A DNA stretch of 64,000 bases, taken from contig NZ_BAABLD010000008.1 of NCBI RefSeq assembly GCF_039544165.1, forward strand, positions 1-64,000, given 5' to 3'. This DNA comes from Viridibacterium curvum (GTDB taxonomy: Bacteria; Pseudomonadota; Gammaproteobacteria; Burkholderiales; Rhodocyclaceae). Below, in pieces: positions 52,557 through 62,600 of the stretch (positions within the stretch are counted from its first letter, which is position 1; the number at the start of each line of letters is the position of its first letter). The translations under genes and the position numbers were made by a program. The notes under the pieces were generated by a model. It did not search any database and was not told where the DNA came from. It saw nothing but the letters and a program-made list of their open reading frames with translations.

Positions 52557-53222
52557 TCAATCACGCTCCAGCGCCACACGCTTCTGCAAGGCTTCCCAGC
52601 GACTCAGCGTCACGTCGCTGATCTGCCGCGCACGACTACCCTCGCGCACGGGCATGGCCGCAGCGCCAGCAATACTGAATAGCGGTGACAGGTCGGGACG
52701 CTGCGATGCCGACAACAGTCGCGGGTCGAGATTGTCGAGCAACAGGGGCTCGGCATCAGGCTGTGCGTACCAGGCCAGCACCATGTGCGGCGTCAGCTGT
52801 CCGTCCATGAAGGCTCGCACATAGGTGAGCCGCAGACTCGCCGGGTCGACGCCCAGCGCGAGAAGGCTGAAATACTTGGCGATGACGTAGTCCTCGCAAT
52901 CACCGGTCTGGCGTGCGATGAACTCAGCCGGTGTTGCCCAGTAGTCGGCCTGCCCCCAGGTCACGTCATCGCTGCTCCAGGGTGCGCGATTGGCCAGCGC
53001 GTTCACCGCAGCGAGACGTTGTCGCTCACTGCCGCTCATACTGCGCAAAGCCTGGCTCCAGGCGGCGAATCGCTCGGGCGCCTGTGCGCCGAAGCGGCCC
53101 TGCATGCGTTCGACCAGCGACGTGGAAAAGTCGGTCATGTAGGCAACTGCCGACAGACTCGCAACCGTCGCGCAGACGCACGCTGCCAGACGACGCAATG
53201 TGGTCCTTACCAGAACTGCCAC
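52557..53222 (-). CDS. lapG: LapG-type periplasmic cysteine protease (BTLCP family)
   Basis: This 221-residue protein has a signal peptide-like N-terminus (LRRLAACVCATVASLSAVA). The catalytic triad is C109 (TGDCEDYVIAKYFSL), H146 (HMVLAWY) and D163 (LLLDNLDP). The spacings of 37 and 17 residues equal those of Pseudomonas fluorescens LapG (C135, H172, D189). LapG cleaves adhesins at TAAG-type sites when LapD, which senses c-di-GMP, lets it go; the adhesin encoded 6.4 kb upstream has such a site. The GTG at 53222 was chosen because the longer frame runs inside the preceding gene; the start overlaps the CPBP gene by 16 bp. Confidence 0.9.
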   Translation of the reverse strand: MAVLVRTTLRRLAACVCATVASLSAVAYMTDFSTSLVERMQGRFGAQAPERFAAWSQALRSMSGSERQRLAAVNALANRAPWSSDDVTWGQADYWATPAEFIARQTGDCEDYVIAKYFSLLALGVDPASLRLTYVRAFMDGQLTPHMVLAWYAQPDAEPLLLDNLDPRLLSASQRPDLSPLFSIAGAAAMPVREGSRARQISDVTLSRWEALQKRVALERD

Positions 53223-53914
53223 TGCCCGGAATGCCAGACCCACAGCCCCAGCGACAGGTTGGTGACAGCGTGCGAAAAGATCGCCGTCCACAAACCGAAG
53301 CGACGGTACAGCCAGGCATACACGAGACCCGCCAGCAGGCCGGCGAACCACAGGTGATGCTCCAGCCCGAACACCAGGGCAGCAACCAGCAGGGAGCGCA
53401 GGCTGACCGCGAGCGGCTGCACCTGCAGAAAGTGGCGCGACTCCAGCCAGCGCATGACAAAGCTGCGCCAGAACAGTTCTTCCATCACCGGCACGACCAG
53501 CGCGGCACCGGCCAGACGCAACGCGATCCAGCGCCAGTCAGGCACGCCGTCCAGCATGGGTGGCGCAACGGCCACAGACACACCGAGATTCAGCGGAGCG
53601 AAGTCCAGGTAAATCCACAGCACAAAGACCAGGACGCCCAGCAGCAAACCCGCGGCGCAAGCCTGCGGCTGCCATGACGGGCGGGCTACTCGCAGCTCGC
53701 TGTATTCGCGCCAGAAGTACGCAAGCACCAGCGCAGCGAGTCCGGCCTGCACGGCGTAAAGCCACAACGAGAGTGGCTGCGGCAGCTCGCCGCGGATCGC
53801 CAGCACCAGCATGAACAGCGCAAACGGCAAGGCACGCGCGAGCACTGCACGGTCGACAAAACCCGTGCGGCCACTTGCGGTCTGATCGGCCGTCAGGCTG
53901 CCGGAGTCATTCAT
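53207..53914 (-). CDS. CPBP-family intramembrane metalloprotease
   Basis: This 235-residue multi-pass membrane protein has the CPBP/Rce1 motifs EELFWRSFVMRW, FGLEHHLWFAG and HAVTNLSLGLW, whose glutamates and histidines form the metal site. A subgroup is associated with exosortase/PEP-CTERM genomes. It is inside the adhesin-linked operon, immediately before lapG. The ATG at 53914 was preferred to a GTG at 53923. Confidence 0.88.
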   Translation of the reverse strand: MNDSGSLTADQTASGRTGFVDRAVLARALPFALFMLVLAIRGELPQPLSLWLYAVQAGLAALVLAYFWREYSELRVARPSWQPQACAAGLLLGVLVFVLWIYLDFAPLNLGVSVAVAPPMLDGVPDWRWIALRLAGAALVVPVMEELFWRSFVMRWLESRHFLQVQPLAVSLRSLLVAALVFGLEHHLWFAGLLAGLVYAWLYRRFGLWTAIFSHAVTNLSLGLWVWHSGQWQFW

Positions 53915-53916
53915 CG

Positions 53917-53953
53917 GCGTCACTTGTCGATGTCACTTATTGATGTCACTTTC
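53917..53953. repeat. Three 13-bp tandem repeats (GATGTCACTTATT-like)
   Basis: GTCACTT recurs at 53919, 53932 and 53945, at a 13-bp period. The array spans the gap between the coiled-coil gene and the CPBP gene and includes the stop codon of the former. Confidence 0.6.
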
Positions 53954-54626
53954 CGGCAGCGACATTACCCGCGACCGACAGCTCAGCCTGCTTGCGTCGC
54001 TGTGCTTCCAGCTTGTCGCGATACTCTTCGAGCAGGTTTTCCATCTTCACCTGCCCCAGCCCCAGCAAGGGTTCGCGATGAGATATCGAGGTCACGACGC
54101 CCTTGTCGCGATAAGCCTGCAGCAGCTCGCGGCCATACTGGTAGAGCGCAACGTTATTGACCTCGCAGCGCGAACGCTCGGCCTGCTCAGCGCTGAATGC
54201 GGTCTTCACCCCGGTCAGCTCCGACTCGGCACCGCGCAGCTTGGCGTTTGTCTCGCGCTGCGATTGTTCCGTGCTGACCAGCTTGCCCGTCGTCTCGTCG
54301 AGCCGCGCCTTCATCGCATCACGCTCCTGCTCGGCACGCTGCAAGCTCTGACGCAACTCGTCGCGTTCGCGCTCGGCATCCGCCAGCTTCTTGCGCGCGC
54401 CGCCCAGCTCACCCGCGCGCTTCTTCAACTGTTCGTCGAGCGCAGCTTTTTCCTGCGTCAGTTGCTGCTGCGTCTGCTGCCCGGCCTGCTGCGCCTGTTG
54501 CAGCTGCTGCACTTGCTGGCGCAGGCGCCGCACCTGCTCCTGGCTCTTGCCGCCCTTCTCCTGTGCCTGCACAGGCTGCGCCAGTGCAGTGCAAACAAGC
54601 ATCAACGCTGCAATACGCATGTTCAT
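53946..54626 (-). CDS. Exported coiled-coil protein
   Basis: This 226-residue protein has a signal peptide (MRIAALMLVCTALAQPVQA-Q) and then a long glutamine- and charge-rich coiled coil (about residues 25-165), for example QEKAALDEQLKKRAGEL. A short globular tail (LLQAYRDKGVVTSI) follows. It is likely a periplasmic spacer or scaffold of the adhesin-linked operon. The ATG at 54626 has GGAGG seven bases upstream. Confidence 0.8.
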   Translation of the reverse strand: MNMRIAALMLVCTALAQPVQAQEKGGKSQEQVRRLRQQVQQLQQAQQAGQQTQQQLTQEKAALDEQLKKRAGELGGARKKLADAERERDELRQSLQRAEQERDAMKARLDETTGKLVSTEQSQRETNAKLRGAESELTGVKTAFSAEQAERSRCEVNNVALYQYGRELLQAYRDKGVVTSISHREPLLGLGQVKMENLLEEYRDKLEAQRRKQAELSVAGNVAAGK

Positions 54627-54640
54627 TGGCACACCTCCGG

Positions 54641-56308
54641 TCAGAAGCCCACACCCAGGTCCATCTGCCAGGTGTTGAGGCGGAACTTGTCGCTGCTGTT
54701 ACGCGTCGTTGGCGAATCAATGCTGCTGCCCGACAGGTACTTGAAGCCCAGCACCGTGCCGCTGTCGACGCCATAGTTGAAGCCCATGATGTAGCCGCGC
54801 ACGTTGGTGCCACCGCCCCCCAGCGTGCCCTCGGCAAAGGCATCCGGCACGGCATCGCTGCCCAAGCGGCGGAAGGTCAGGCTGGCATTCCACTCGCTTT
54901 TCTTGCGCACAGCCGGCGTGCCAACCAGCATGCGAAACTGGTAACCCGTCGCGCTGCCATCGGTGAGGCGAACGCCCGTGCGCTTCTCAATTTCGTTGCG
55001 ATCGAAAGCCATGTTCTTGACGAAGTCGGCACTGGCGACGAAGTGCAGGGTGTCGGAGCGTGCGTAGTCGAGACTGCTGCCGAGGTGCAGCGGAGCGAAC
55101 TTCGAGGCCAGGCCCCAGATGTTCGTCGTGGACGAATCGGACGGCGCATTCAGACGCACGAGTGTGTTGCCCTTCTGGCGTTGCGATGAGCTGTATTCGG
55201 TGTTGCCGTAGCTATTGGTTTGCGTCGGCAAATATGAAGAATCGCCATCTGGACGACCTTCAAGATTTCGATATCGGTAGTAGGCAAGACCCAGCGATCC
55301 GCGCGTCTTTGCGCTCAGGTCATTGGCCGCACCAATCTGCGCCGCCAGCAGGGTGCGGCTGAAGCCTGTCTTCGGCTGGCTCTCGGTCGCCAGCGGGAAC
55401 ACGCCCATGGTGGCGTAAGGCACGAAACCATCTGCGAGACGATCACGCACGTTGAGCGACAGGCCATCGAAGTTGATGTTGTCGTCCCAAACGAGATCGG
55501 AACTCGCAAAGGGGTTGGCCATGCGTCCTGCGGACAGATGGAAGTAGTCTGACAAGGAATGCTTGATGAAGCCGCGATCCAGCCACAGCGAATACTTGTT
55601 GAAAGTGCTGCCCAGGGTCTGCGTGGTCGACACGCGACTGTCGCTGTTGCCACTGGCAATGCGCAGACCGGCCGTGGTGTCCTTGCTCATCTTGATGTCA
55701 GCCGCGAGCCGTACGCGCAGGCGCAGCTGGCTCATGTCGTCGGTCGTGTTGCCGACCGAGTCACCCGTGTTGGCGAAATTGCCTTGGCGTGTCGTGGCGC
55801 CGGGGCTGGAGTACACGTAGTCGCGCGGTTTGGTATTCGTGCTGTCGTAGTTGTCGAACTGGTAGCGCGTCAGGATGTCGCCACCGAGCTTGATCTTGTC
55901 GAGCCAGCTCGGCAGCACGTTGGGGTCTGCCCAGTGCTCCTCGCGCGCCTGGCTCAGAACCTCCTTGCGGATCTGGTCGCGGATTTCCTTCTTCGTGCTC
56001 TCGGGGATGTACTGAACACGCACCGGTGCGGGCTTTTTCTCCTCGCCCGGCGGCGGCAGTTCGCCAGCTTTTTCACGCGCGAGACGCACCTGGAACTCGG
56101 CCTTGGCCTCGGCGTCGCGGATCAGCTCGTTGGCGCGCTCACGTGTCAGCACACCGGTCTCGACCAGCGCGTTGATGATGTTGAGCGTGGTTTGGCGCAA
56201 GCGCTCCAGCGCCTCGCGATCATCAGCGTGGGCGGCGGTAGCGCCGACACTCAACAAGACGGCGAGTGCAAGCGGGCGAAGGCGTCGGGAGAAGTCCTGG
56301 CGTTTCAT
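54641..56308 (-). CDS. Putative outer-membrane porin (Porin_5-like) with periplasmic coiled-coil head
   Basis: This 555-residue protein has a signal peptide, an N-terminal helical region (about 30-75, EALERLRQTTLNIINALVETG), a proline-rich linker, and a beta barrel from about residue 135 to the terminal GVGF. It resembles the putative-porin family often encoded with ExbB/ExbD genes. The helical head could contact the TonB-like lipoprotein encoded just upstream; that is inference. Confidence 0.82.
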   Translation of the reverse strand: MKRQDFSRRLRPLALAVLLSVGATAAHADDREALERLRQTTLNIINALVETGVLTRERANELIRDAEAKAEFQVRLAREKAGELPPPGEEKKPAPVRVQYIPESTKKEIRDQIRKEVLSQAREEHWADPNVLPSWLDKIKLGGDILTRYQFDNYDSTNTKPRDYVYSSPGATTRQGNFANTGDSVGNTTDDMSQLRLRVRLAADIKMSKDTTAGLRIASGNSDSRVSTTQTLGSTFNKYSLWLDRGFIKHSLSDYFHLSAGRMANPFASSDLVWDDNINFDGLSLNVRDRLADGFVPYATMGVFPLATESQPKTGFSRTLLAAQIGAANDLSAKTRGSLGLAYYRYRNLEGRPDGDSSYLPTQTNSYGNTEYSSSQRQKGNTLVRLNAPSDSSTTNIWGLASKFAPLHLGSSLDYARSDTLHFVASADFVKNMAFDRNEIEKRTGVRLTDGSATGYQFRMLVGTPAVRKKSEWNASLTFRRLGSDAVPDAFAEGTLGGGGTNVRGYIMGFNYGVDSGTVLGFKYLSGSSIDSPTTRNSSDKFRLNTWQMDLGVGF

Positions 56309-56317
56309 GGTGAGGGT

Positions 56318-56938
56318 TCAGTTCAGAAGTTTGTTGGAGACACGGATGTCGAAGCCGCCCTGCGGCGTGGAGGCTGGCGGTGCTTCGCGCTGGATGGCGC
56401 GCGCCACGGCCTCGCGCAGGAGTTCGTCCTTCTTCGCATCACCCGTTGAATTGGGCAGCACGACCGTCCATTGCGCCCCCTCACGACGGATGCGCGCGGG
56501 GATGCGGTATTCCGCATCCTTGAGGTCCTTCATCTTCACGAGCTCTTCCTGCAACAAGCGCTGCAGACGCGTCTTGTAGGTCTCGAAGACCATGCGGTCG
56601 ACGCCACCAAGCTGGCCGCCCTTCTCAACGCCGAGAGGCTGGCCGGTGTACTCACGCGTGGGGTCACCAACACCAATGTTGCTTGGTGCATCACCGGCAG
56701 GTTCATTCGACTTCAGTTGCTCCGTCTGTGGCGGAGCATCCTGCTTGGGCGCCTCGATCTTCACTTCCCTGGGCGCGTCCTTGGGTGGTGGGGGCACTTC
56801 CTTGGGCGGTGGGGGCGGCGGAGGCGGTGGTGTATCCGGCAACAGCGTCACCGTGGTTTTCTGCTTGGGCTTTTCCGGCCCTTTCTCGCAGGCAGTCAGC
56901 AGCACCCCTAGCATCAGCAGGCAGAGCAGGCGTTGCAT
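56318..56938 (-). CDS. Proline-rich lipoprotein with TonB-like C-terminal region
   Basis: This 206-residue protein has a lipobox (LLTAC, cysteine 17), a polyproline stretch with nine consecutive prolines and PPPPK repeats (about 35-60), and a C-terminal region (about 120-200) resembling TonB C-termini. The pattern AEYRIPARIRREGAQWTVVLP then DELLREAVARAI matches. TonB is normally held by an inner-membrane helix; a lipid anchor here is unusual. It lies directly after the two exbD genes and before a porin, supporting an energy-coupling role. Confidence 0.72.
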   Translation of the reverse strand: MQRLLCLLMLGVLLTACEKGPEKPKQKTTVTLLPDTPPPPPPPPPKEVPPPPKDAPREVKIEAPKQDAPPQTEQLKSNEPAGDAPSNIGVGDPTREYTGQPLGVEKGGQLGGVDRMVFETYKTRLQRLLQEELVKMKDLKDAEYRIPARIRREGAQWTVVLPNSTGDAKKDELLREAVARAIQREAPPASTPQGGFDIRVSNKLLN

Positions 56939-56941
56939 GGC

Positions 56942-57343
56942 TCAGATACCGATCTTCGAGGTGGCGAGCCCCATGTTCACGCCCAGCTTGTTGCACAGGT
57001 CGACCACGGCGATGACCAGCGCGTACTGCGCACGCGCCTCGCCCTGGATCATGACCTGCATGTCCTTGTCCTTGGCGTGCGCCTGCATGAGCTGTGCCTC
57101 CAGCTCCTGCATGCTGACTGCCGTGCCATTCACCAGCACCCGGCCTTCGCCCGTGATCTTGACGATGCGCACCTCGTGCTTTTCGGTGCTGGGCTTGTTC
57201 GACGGTTTGGGCAGGTTCATCGATAGCCCCTGCACCGACGCGGTCGTCATCAGGATGAACACGACCAGCAGCACGTACGCCAGGTCCAGCATGGGCGTGA
57301 CGTTGATGGTGTCGTAGGGTTTGGCGTCGTCCTGTACTTGCAT
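56942..57343 (-). CDS. ExbD/TolR-family protein (second copy)
   Basis: This 133-residue protein has one N-terminal transmembrane helix containing the proton-carrying aspartate (INVTPMLDLAYVLLVVFIL) and a periplasmic ExbD domain. It is 3 bp from the lipoprotein gene. It pairs with the ExbB-like channel two genes upstream. The first 40 residues are almost the same as those of the first ExbD, but the periplasmic domains differ. Confidence 0.92.
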   Translation of the reverse strand: MQVQDDAKPYDTINVTPMLDLAYVLLVVFILMTTASVQGLSMNLPKPSNKPSTEKHEVRIVKITGEGRVLVNGTAVSMQELEAQLMQAHAKDKDMQVMIQGEARAQYALVIAVVDLCNKLGVNMGLATSKIGI

Positions 57344-57355
57344 GGTTCTGCTGCC

Positions 57356-57763
57356 TTACTGTGCGCGCTTGGTGACGAGGCCGACTTCGGTGATGTCCAG
57401 CCGCTTGCAGATATCGAGCGCAGCCATGATTTTTTCGAACTGCGCATCGGCGTCGCCCTTGATCACCACGGGTAGCGAAGGATTGGCTGCCTTGTAGCGC
57501 GCCAGCCCTTCCTGCAGCGACTCCAGCGTCACCGGGTAGGCGTCGAGGAACATCGAACCATCGCGCGTCACCGTGATGGCACGCGTCTGCGGTTTGGCGA
57601 GATTCTTCGTAGCAGTCGTCACCGGCTCCTTGACCTTGACGCCCTGCACCGAGGCCGTGGTCAGGATGATGAAAACGACCAGCAGCACATAGGCAAGGTC
57701 CAGCATGGGCGTGACGTTGATATCGTCATACAGCTGGTTATCGCCTTTTACGTCAGCAGCCAT
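57356..57763 (-). CDS. ExbD/TolR-family protein (first copy)
   Basis: This 135-residue protein has the transmembrane motif INVTPMLDLAYVLLVVFII with the essential aspartate, and a periplasmic domain ending LDICKRLDITEVGLVTKR. It is next to the ExbB-like gene (10 bp). Two ExbD paralogues may form a heterodimer in the channel pore, as ExbD dimers do. Confidence 0.92.
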   Translation of the reverse strand: MAADVKGDNQLYDDINVTPMLDLAYVLLVVFIILTTASVQGVKVKEPVTTATKNLAKPQTRAITVTRDGSMFLDAYPVTLESLQEGLARYKAANPSLPVVIKGDADAQFEKIMAALDICKRLDITEVGLVTKRAQ

Positions 57764-57773
57764 GTCTGCTCCG

Positions 57774-59483
57774 TCAGTCGCCGTACTTCTCGGCGACGCG
57801 TGTCACGAACTCATCGACGAAGATCTGCATGTCCGCCGTCTGGTTCTTGATCTGCGCAGCAAGCCAGTTGTAGCCGAACAGCGAAGGGATCGCGACGCCC
57901 AGACCGGCAACGGTTGCAAGCAGCGCGGCGGCAATACCCGGTGCGATGGCATTGACGTTCACGTCACCCGCTGCCGCGATGGCCGCAAAGGTGATCATCA
58001 CGCCCACAACAGTGCCCAGCAGACCGAGGAAGGGTCCGCCCGAAATGGCGATGGTCAGCAGCACCATCAGCTTGTTGAGTTTGTGGTTCTCGCGCACCTG
58101 GTCGGCGTCCACCGCCGCCTTGATGGCGTCAATGGAGGCACCGCCCAGCACTTGCGTGGCGGCAGCGCCCACACTGGCGCGCGCGGCGAAGCGCTTTTCG
58201 ATCTCGCGCACGCCGGCGGCATAGAGTGTGTAGAGCGGCGACTGCGCCATCAGCGCGTCACGTGCAATCGTCAGGAGATTGTCGTCACCCGCAGCGCGGA
58301 AGCGTTCCATGAAGCCGTCGTTCGCCTTCTTCACACGCGAGAGCATCAGCTGCTTGTCGACCATCACCCAGGCGGCGATGACGAACATGATGCCGAGGAT
58401 GATGATCACCACCCAGGCGTCGGTTGTCAGGTTCTTGATCAGGATCGCGAAGTGGCCTTCTTCGCCTCCTTCAGACGCCTCTTCACCCTCGGCCTCGATG
58501 TTGGCGGAAATCAACTTGCCCTCGGCCGCCGCAGAGGCGGTGGCCAGTCTCAGGAACTCCTCGCTGCGCGCTGCACCTGCAATCTGCAGTTCATCGAGCA
58601 GGCCCGCGAAACCGACCGCCACCTTCACGTCGCCAGCGAGCTCCGGCAGTGCGGCATCGGTCTGAGCAACCTGTTTGCCATCGACGAACAGCGTCAGCTT
58701 GCCCGCGCCGATGGTCATCGCCACAGCGTGCCACTGCCCCGGCTTGACCTCGCCACCCGCAACACGCGCACTGCCAGCCTGGCCCGCCAAGGCACCGCTG
58801 GCCAGCTTGAGCTGCACGCTGCCCTGTTCGTAAAGCACGCCGCCCGTGACTTCATTGGCCTTGATCCACATCGACACGCTCATCGCGCCACCGGCCGCCA
58901 TCTTCAGACGGTCGCCGCCTGCCAGTGCAATCGGCGAGCCACCCACATTGACGGCATTGCCGAGCAGGCCATTCGGATCGATTGCCAGCGGGGCTGCGGT
59001 CTTGAGACCACCGACTGAATCGGTTGCCGGCGCATCAGCCTCGCCGAAATGGAACACCGCGAGGTGCGAACCACTGTAGGTACCCGCCGCGTCGGTTTCG
59101 GCATTCGCTGCTGCATTGCCGTAATAGGCATACACCACGTTCTTGTCGCTGCCAGCCGCAAGCGTGGGCAGGCGCACCCAGACGATGGCCAGCTCGTTGA
59201 CGCTGTCGAACTTCTCGACGTGGAACTTCAGCGCAGTCTTGTCATCGCCAGCGACGAGGCGCAGATCGCTGCCGTCCGGCTTGGCCGCCGAGAAATCCAG
59301 ATTGCCTGAGTGCAGGCGCAGCGCCACTGGCAGATCCACGACCGGCTGCTTCGTTTCGACGCCACTGGCCGTGGTGTTGAGCACCACCTTCGTGCGATGG
59401 GACCAGTCCGGGCTCCACCACGCATGGGCAATGGCGGGCACACAGGCAAGCAGCAACAGGGCGGGACGAAGAATGCGGCGCAT
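57774..59483 (-). CDS. ExbB/MotA/TolQ proton channel with extracytoplasmic DUF2341 and LamG-like domains
   Basis: This 569-residue protein has a signal peptide (residues 1-21, ending AHA), a DUF2341 domain (about 22-110, WWSPDWSHRTKVVL), a concanavalin-like LamG region (about 125-305), an acidic linker, then an ExbB core with three transmembrane helices (about 360-560: ISGGPFLGLLGTVVGVMITF, IAPGIAAALLATVAGLGVAIPSLF). Normal ExbB is about 240 residues; the large periplasmic front end may bind a ligand or surface protein. The ATG at 59483 puts the signal peptide at the front; a start at 59507 is possible. Confidence 0.9.
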   Translation of the reverse strand: MRRILRPALLLLACVPAIAHAWWSPDWSHRTKVVLNTTASGVETKQPVVDLPVALRLHSGNLDFSAAKPDGSDLRLVAGDDKTALKFHVEKFDSVNELAIVWVRLPTLAAGSDKNVVYAYYGNAAANAETDAAGTYSGSHLAVFHFGEADAPATDSVGGLKTAAPLAIDPNGLLGNAVNVGGSPIALAGGDRLKMAAGGAMSVSMWIKANEVTGGVLYEQGSVQLKLASGALAGQAGSARVAGGEVKPGQWHAVAMTIGAGKLTLFVDGKQVAQTDAALPELAGDVKVAVGFAGLLDELQIAGAARSEEFLRLATASAAAEGKLISANIEAEGEEASEGGEEGHFAILIKNLTTDAWVVIIILGIMFVIAAWVMVDKQLMLSRVKKANDGFMERFRAAGDDNLLTIARDALMAQSPLYTLYAAGVREIEKRFAARASVGAAATQVLGGASIDAIKAAVDADQVRENHKLNKLMVLLTIAISGGPFLGLLGTVVGVMITFAAIAAAGDVNVNAIAPGIAAALLATVAGLGVAIPSLFGYNWLAAQIKNQTADMQIFVDEFVTRVAEKYGD

Positions 59484-59613
59484 GGCGAGAAACACGGGCA
59501 GTTGCAAAGCCCGTGGATGATGCGCAAGGAATGTTGCAGAGGTACGGAGAGCGCGAATCCAGCGACTGCGCCAAACGGACCATTTGATCTGATTTGCATG
59601 AAACAGGATTGCA

Positions 59614-59649
59614 ATAAAAAAGGGCCTGGCGATCAGCTCCCCAGGCCCT
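59614..59649 (-). terminator. Terminator after the haemagglutinin gene
   Basis: AGGGCCTGG (59621-59629) pairs with CCAGGCCCT (59641-59649), followed on the minus strand by six T residues. It separates the adhesin gene from the ExbB operon; partial read-through is possible. Confidence 0.85.
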
Positions 59650-59668
59650 GCATACCGCTGTCTGCCTG

Positions 59669-62600
59669 TCAGCGCGCCTTGCCGTCGCCGCTACACTCCG
59701 CGCTCTTCTGCTTGCCAGCCGTGTTGCCACACTCAGCCTTGCCTGCGGCCGGCGCATCATCGTCGGCCGCCACCACTTCAACCGTCAGGATCGAACTCCT
59801 CTCGCGCGGTTTTTCGCCGGCGGCCGTCCCGGCTTCGGTCGCCGACTTGCTGTCCGACGCATTCGTCGCCGCTGGCGTCGCAATGGCCGGTGCAGCGGGC
59901 GTCGCCGTACTGCCGCCGCCGGTGCCCACGGCGAGGATGAAGTCCGCACCGCGCACGGTCGCCGTCAGCGTCAGGTCGCCCGCCGCGCGTATACCAGCCT
60001 CACCCGCATCCACCGCACCACGTGTCGCATACAGCCCCACCGCGCCACCCGTGATGATTGGCTTGTTGAAGATGGTGGCGATACCCGAGCCGCTCGACGC
60101 CCCGCCATCGACAAGGGTCACCTTGCCAGTGAGCTTGTCGACGTCGAGACGCTGAGACGAACCCGATACTGCAGAACGCGCACCCTTTCCGGCATCGATG
60201 TCGCCGTAGTTGGTCCAGCCCAGCAGGTCGCCACCGTCAATGGCGAACCAGCGCGAGGTGTTCACGTTGATCGCGTCGCGCGCAAAGACGTGCGAATCGC
60301 CCTGGTTGGCCACCAGGCCCAGCTTGCTGTTCCAGAGCTTGAACTTCTCGCGTGCAAGCTTCACGGCTGCGGCGTCGCTGCTGGCGCTGAACTCCTGGGG
60401 GAAGCCTGCCATGGCCTGGGTCGGCCCCACGTCCAGAGAGCCGCCCGGCACCAGCACATCAACATTGCCGCCCGACTGCGTGCGGATCTGGCTGAACAGC
60501 ATGCGCACACTGCTGTTGAAGCCGAAGCTGTCACCCAGCGCCATCAGGTCCAGCGCCTTGTAACCGCGGCCGTAGAGCTTCTCCGGCGTCAGGTCGGCTG
60601 CACCGTACTTGCCGGGATTCGCCTTGGCGTCTGCGGCAATCGCCGAGCCATCACGCCCACTGGCGCTCAGTTCGGCCCACAGCACCTGGTAGCGGAAGCG
60701 GTCGAACGCACGCTGCTGTGCTGCGCTCGGTGTCGTCAGATCGGCACTGAGCCCACGCTCTGCCGCATAGGCCTGCCATTGCGCGAGATAGGCGCTATCC
60801 GCGACGAGATAGGTCGAGATGAAGCGTTCGCGCAACAGCGCGGTCGCGTAGGTGATCTGCTCGTCCTTGCCCAGGGCAAGAAAGGCCGGCGTACTGCCCG
60901 CATCCAGATACGTCTCGGCAAACTTCGCCGCATCGATGCTGCTCGGCTTGCCCGCCACCACGCGGATCGAGGCCCCGGTGTCAGGCAGGTAGCTGTTGAC
61001 GCCCGGTCCCTTGCTGACGATGCCGGCCGAATTGGCCAGCTCGATGCTGCGACCGGACGTCACCTCCAGCAGACCCGGGCCGAATACGGTAATCGCGGCT
61101 TCTGCCGTGGGCGGCAAGGACCCGGTGCCGGCATAGCTGTTCCAATCGTTCATCGTGTAACGGATGTCGCGACCGGCAGTGACGCTGGTCACGTCAGCAC
61201 CGGTGATGTTCTGCGCAATCAGCGAGAGATTAGTGACATCGCGCCCGGCGCTGACTTCCACTGGCTTGGCGATGATGAAGCGTCCCGTCACATCCCCCGT
61301 GCGCGCCACGATCTTCGCCGACTGGGCATCTCCATCATGCAGGGAACCGTTCAGCGTCGAGCTTGTGTTGCGTGCGCCGTAGCGGGTCTCGCCGTTATCG
61401 GAGAAGGTCGTCGCTGCGCGCCCCAAGGCGCTGGAAACCACCGCAGTGCTGCTCGTCGAAGGATTGATCACGCTATTCAACTGCGCCGGGTTGGCGTCCA
61501 CCATGCTGACATTTGCCATGGGCACATCTTTCTCGGCGAACACTTCGAGCTGCCCCTGCGCAGCCGGGTACATGCGCAGTTCGTAGGCGCCCGTCCCCAG
61601 CGAAACATTACCCCCCAGCGCAACAGCCTTCAGTGTGCCCGGCAGGACCGAGCCTTTCTCGTTGTCGTTGGAGCCGAAATCCCCACCCGTCAGTGTCACC
61701 GAGCCGGATGCCGACTTGAGCGCGAGGCTGCTGTTCGCGCTGTAGTCCAGCCAGGCAGCGGTATAGCCCAGCCCCACGACCGTGTTGTTGATCGACTGCT
61801 TCAATGCCGCCGCGTTCTGCACCGAAGCAACCGTCAGACCAGAGCCCGCATTCACCGCAACGCGCGTATCTGCCGCGTACAGACGGATGCCGGACGTCCC
61901 TGCTGTCACAGCACCGGCAGCAGACAACGTGGCAGTGCCTTGCTCGACGAGATAGCTGCCACCACGGATGTCTTCGCCGGCCTGCACGCTGAGGTTGCCA
62001 CGCGTCAGCGCTGTCACGCCCGTCGGCTTGCCATCCGCACCGAAAACAAAACGGCTCTGGCGCGGCAGTGCGACGCTAAGGTCACGCACCGAGCCACCCG
62101 CCGTCACCGACACAGCGCCACCACCCAATGCCCCCAGCGTCCAGTTGAAATAGTCATGACGCACGGCCGTTGCGGCAGCCTTGTCGGTGCTGGCCCTGGC
62201 TGCGTTGGCGCGCCACAGCCAGTCTGTCGGCGAGCTGCCGATTGCCCTCCCGACGACATCCCCACTGGCGTCGAACCGCACGCTGCCACCATCCTGCGCC
62301 AGCCAGACCTTGTTGGTAGCGCTGGAAAGCGCCATCTCACCATCGGCAGCACCTGCGCGCCGGCCGGCCGAGTAGACCGTTGCTGTCGCAGAAGACAGAT
62401 CAATATTGCCGCCTGCGGCAAGACGAATGTCGCCCGTACCAGTACGCACCAGCTTCGTGACAACCAGATCCTTGCCGCCACCTTGCGTCACGGCAAAGGC
62501 GTTCGCTGCCGACAGGTCCGCACCTGCCACAAGTCCCACATTCCAGCCATTCTGCTTGTCAGTCGGCATCACGTCGGTGGCCGAAGCAAAACCGTCATTG

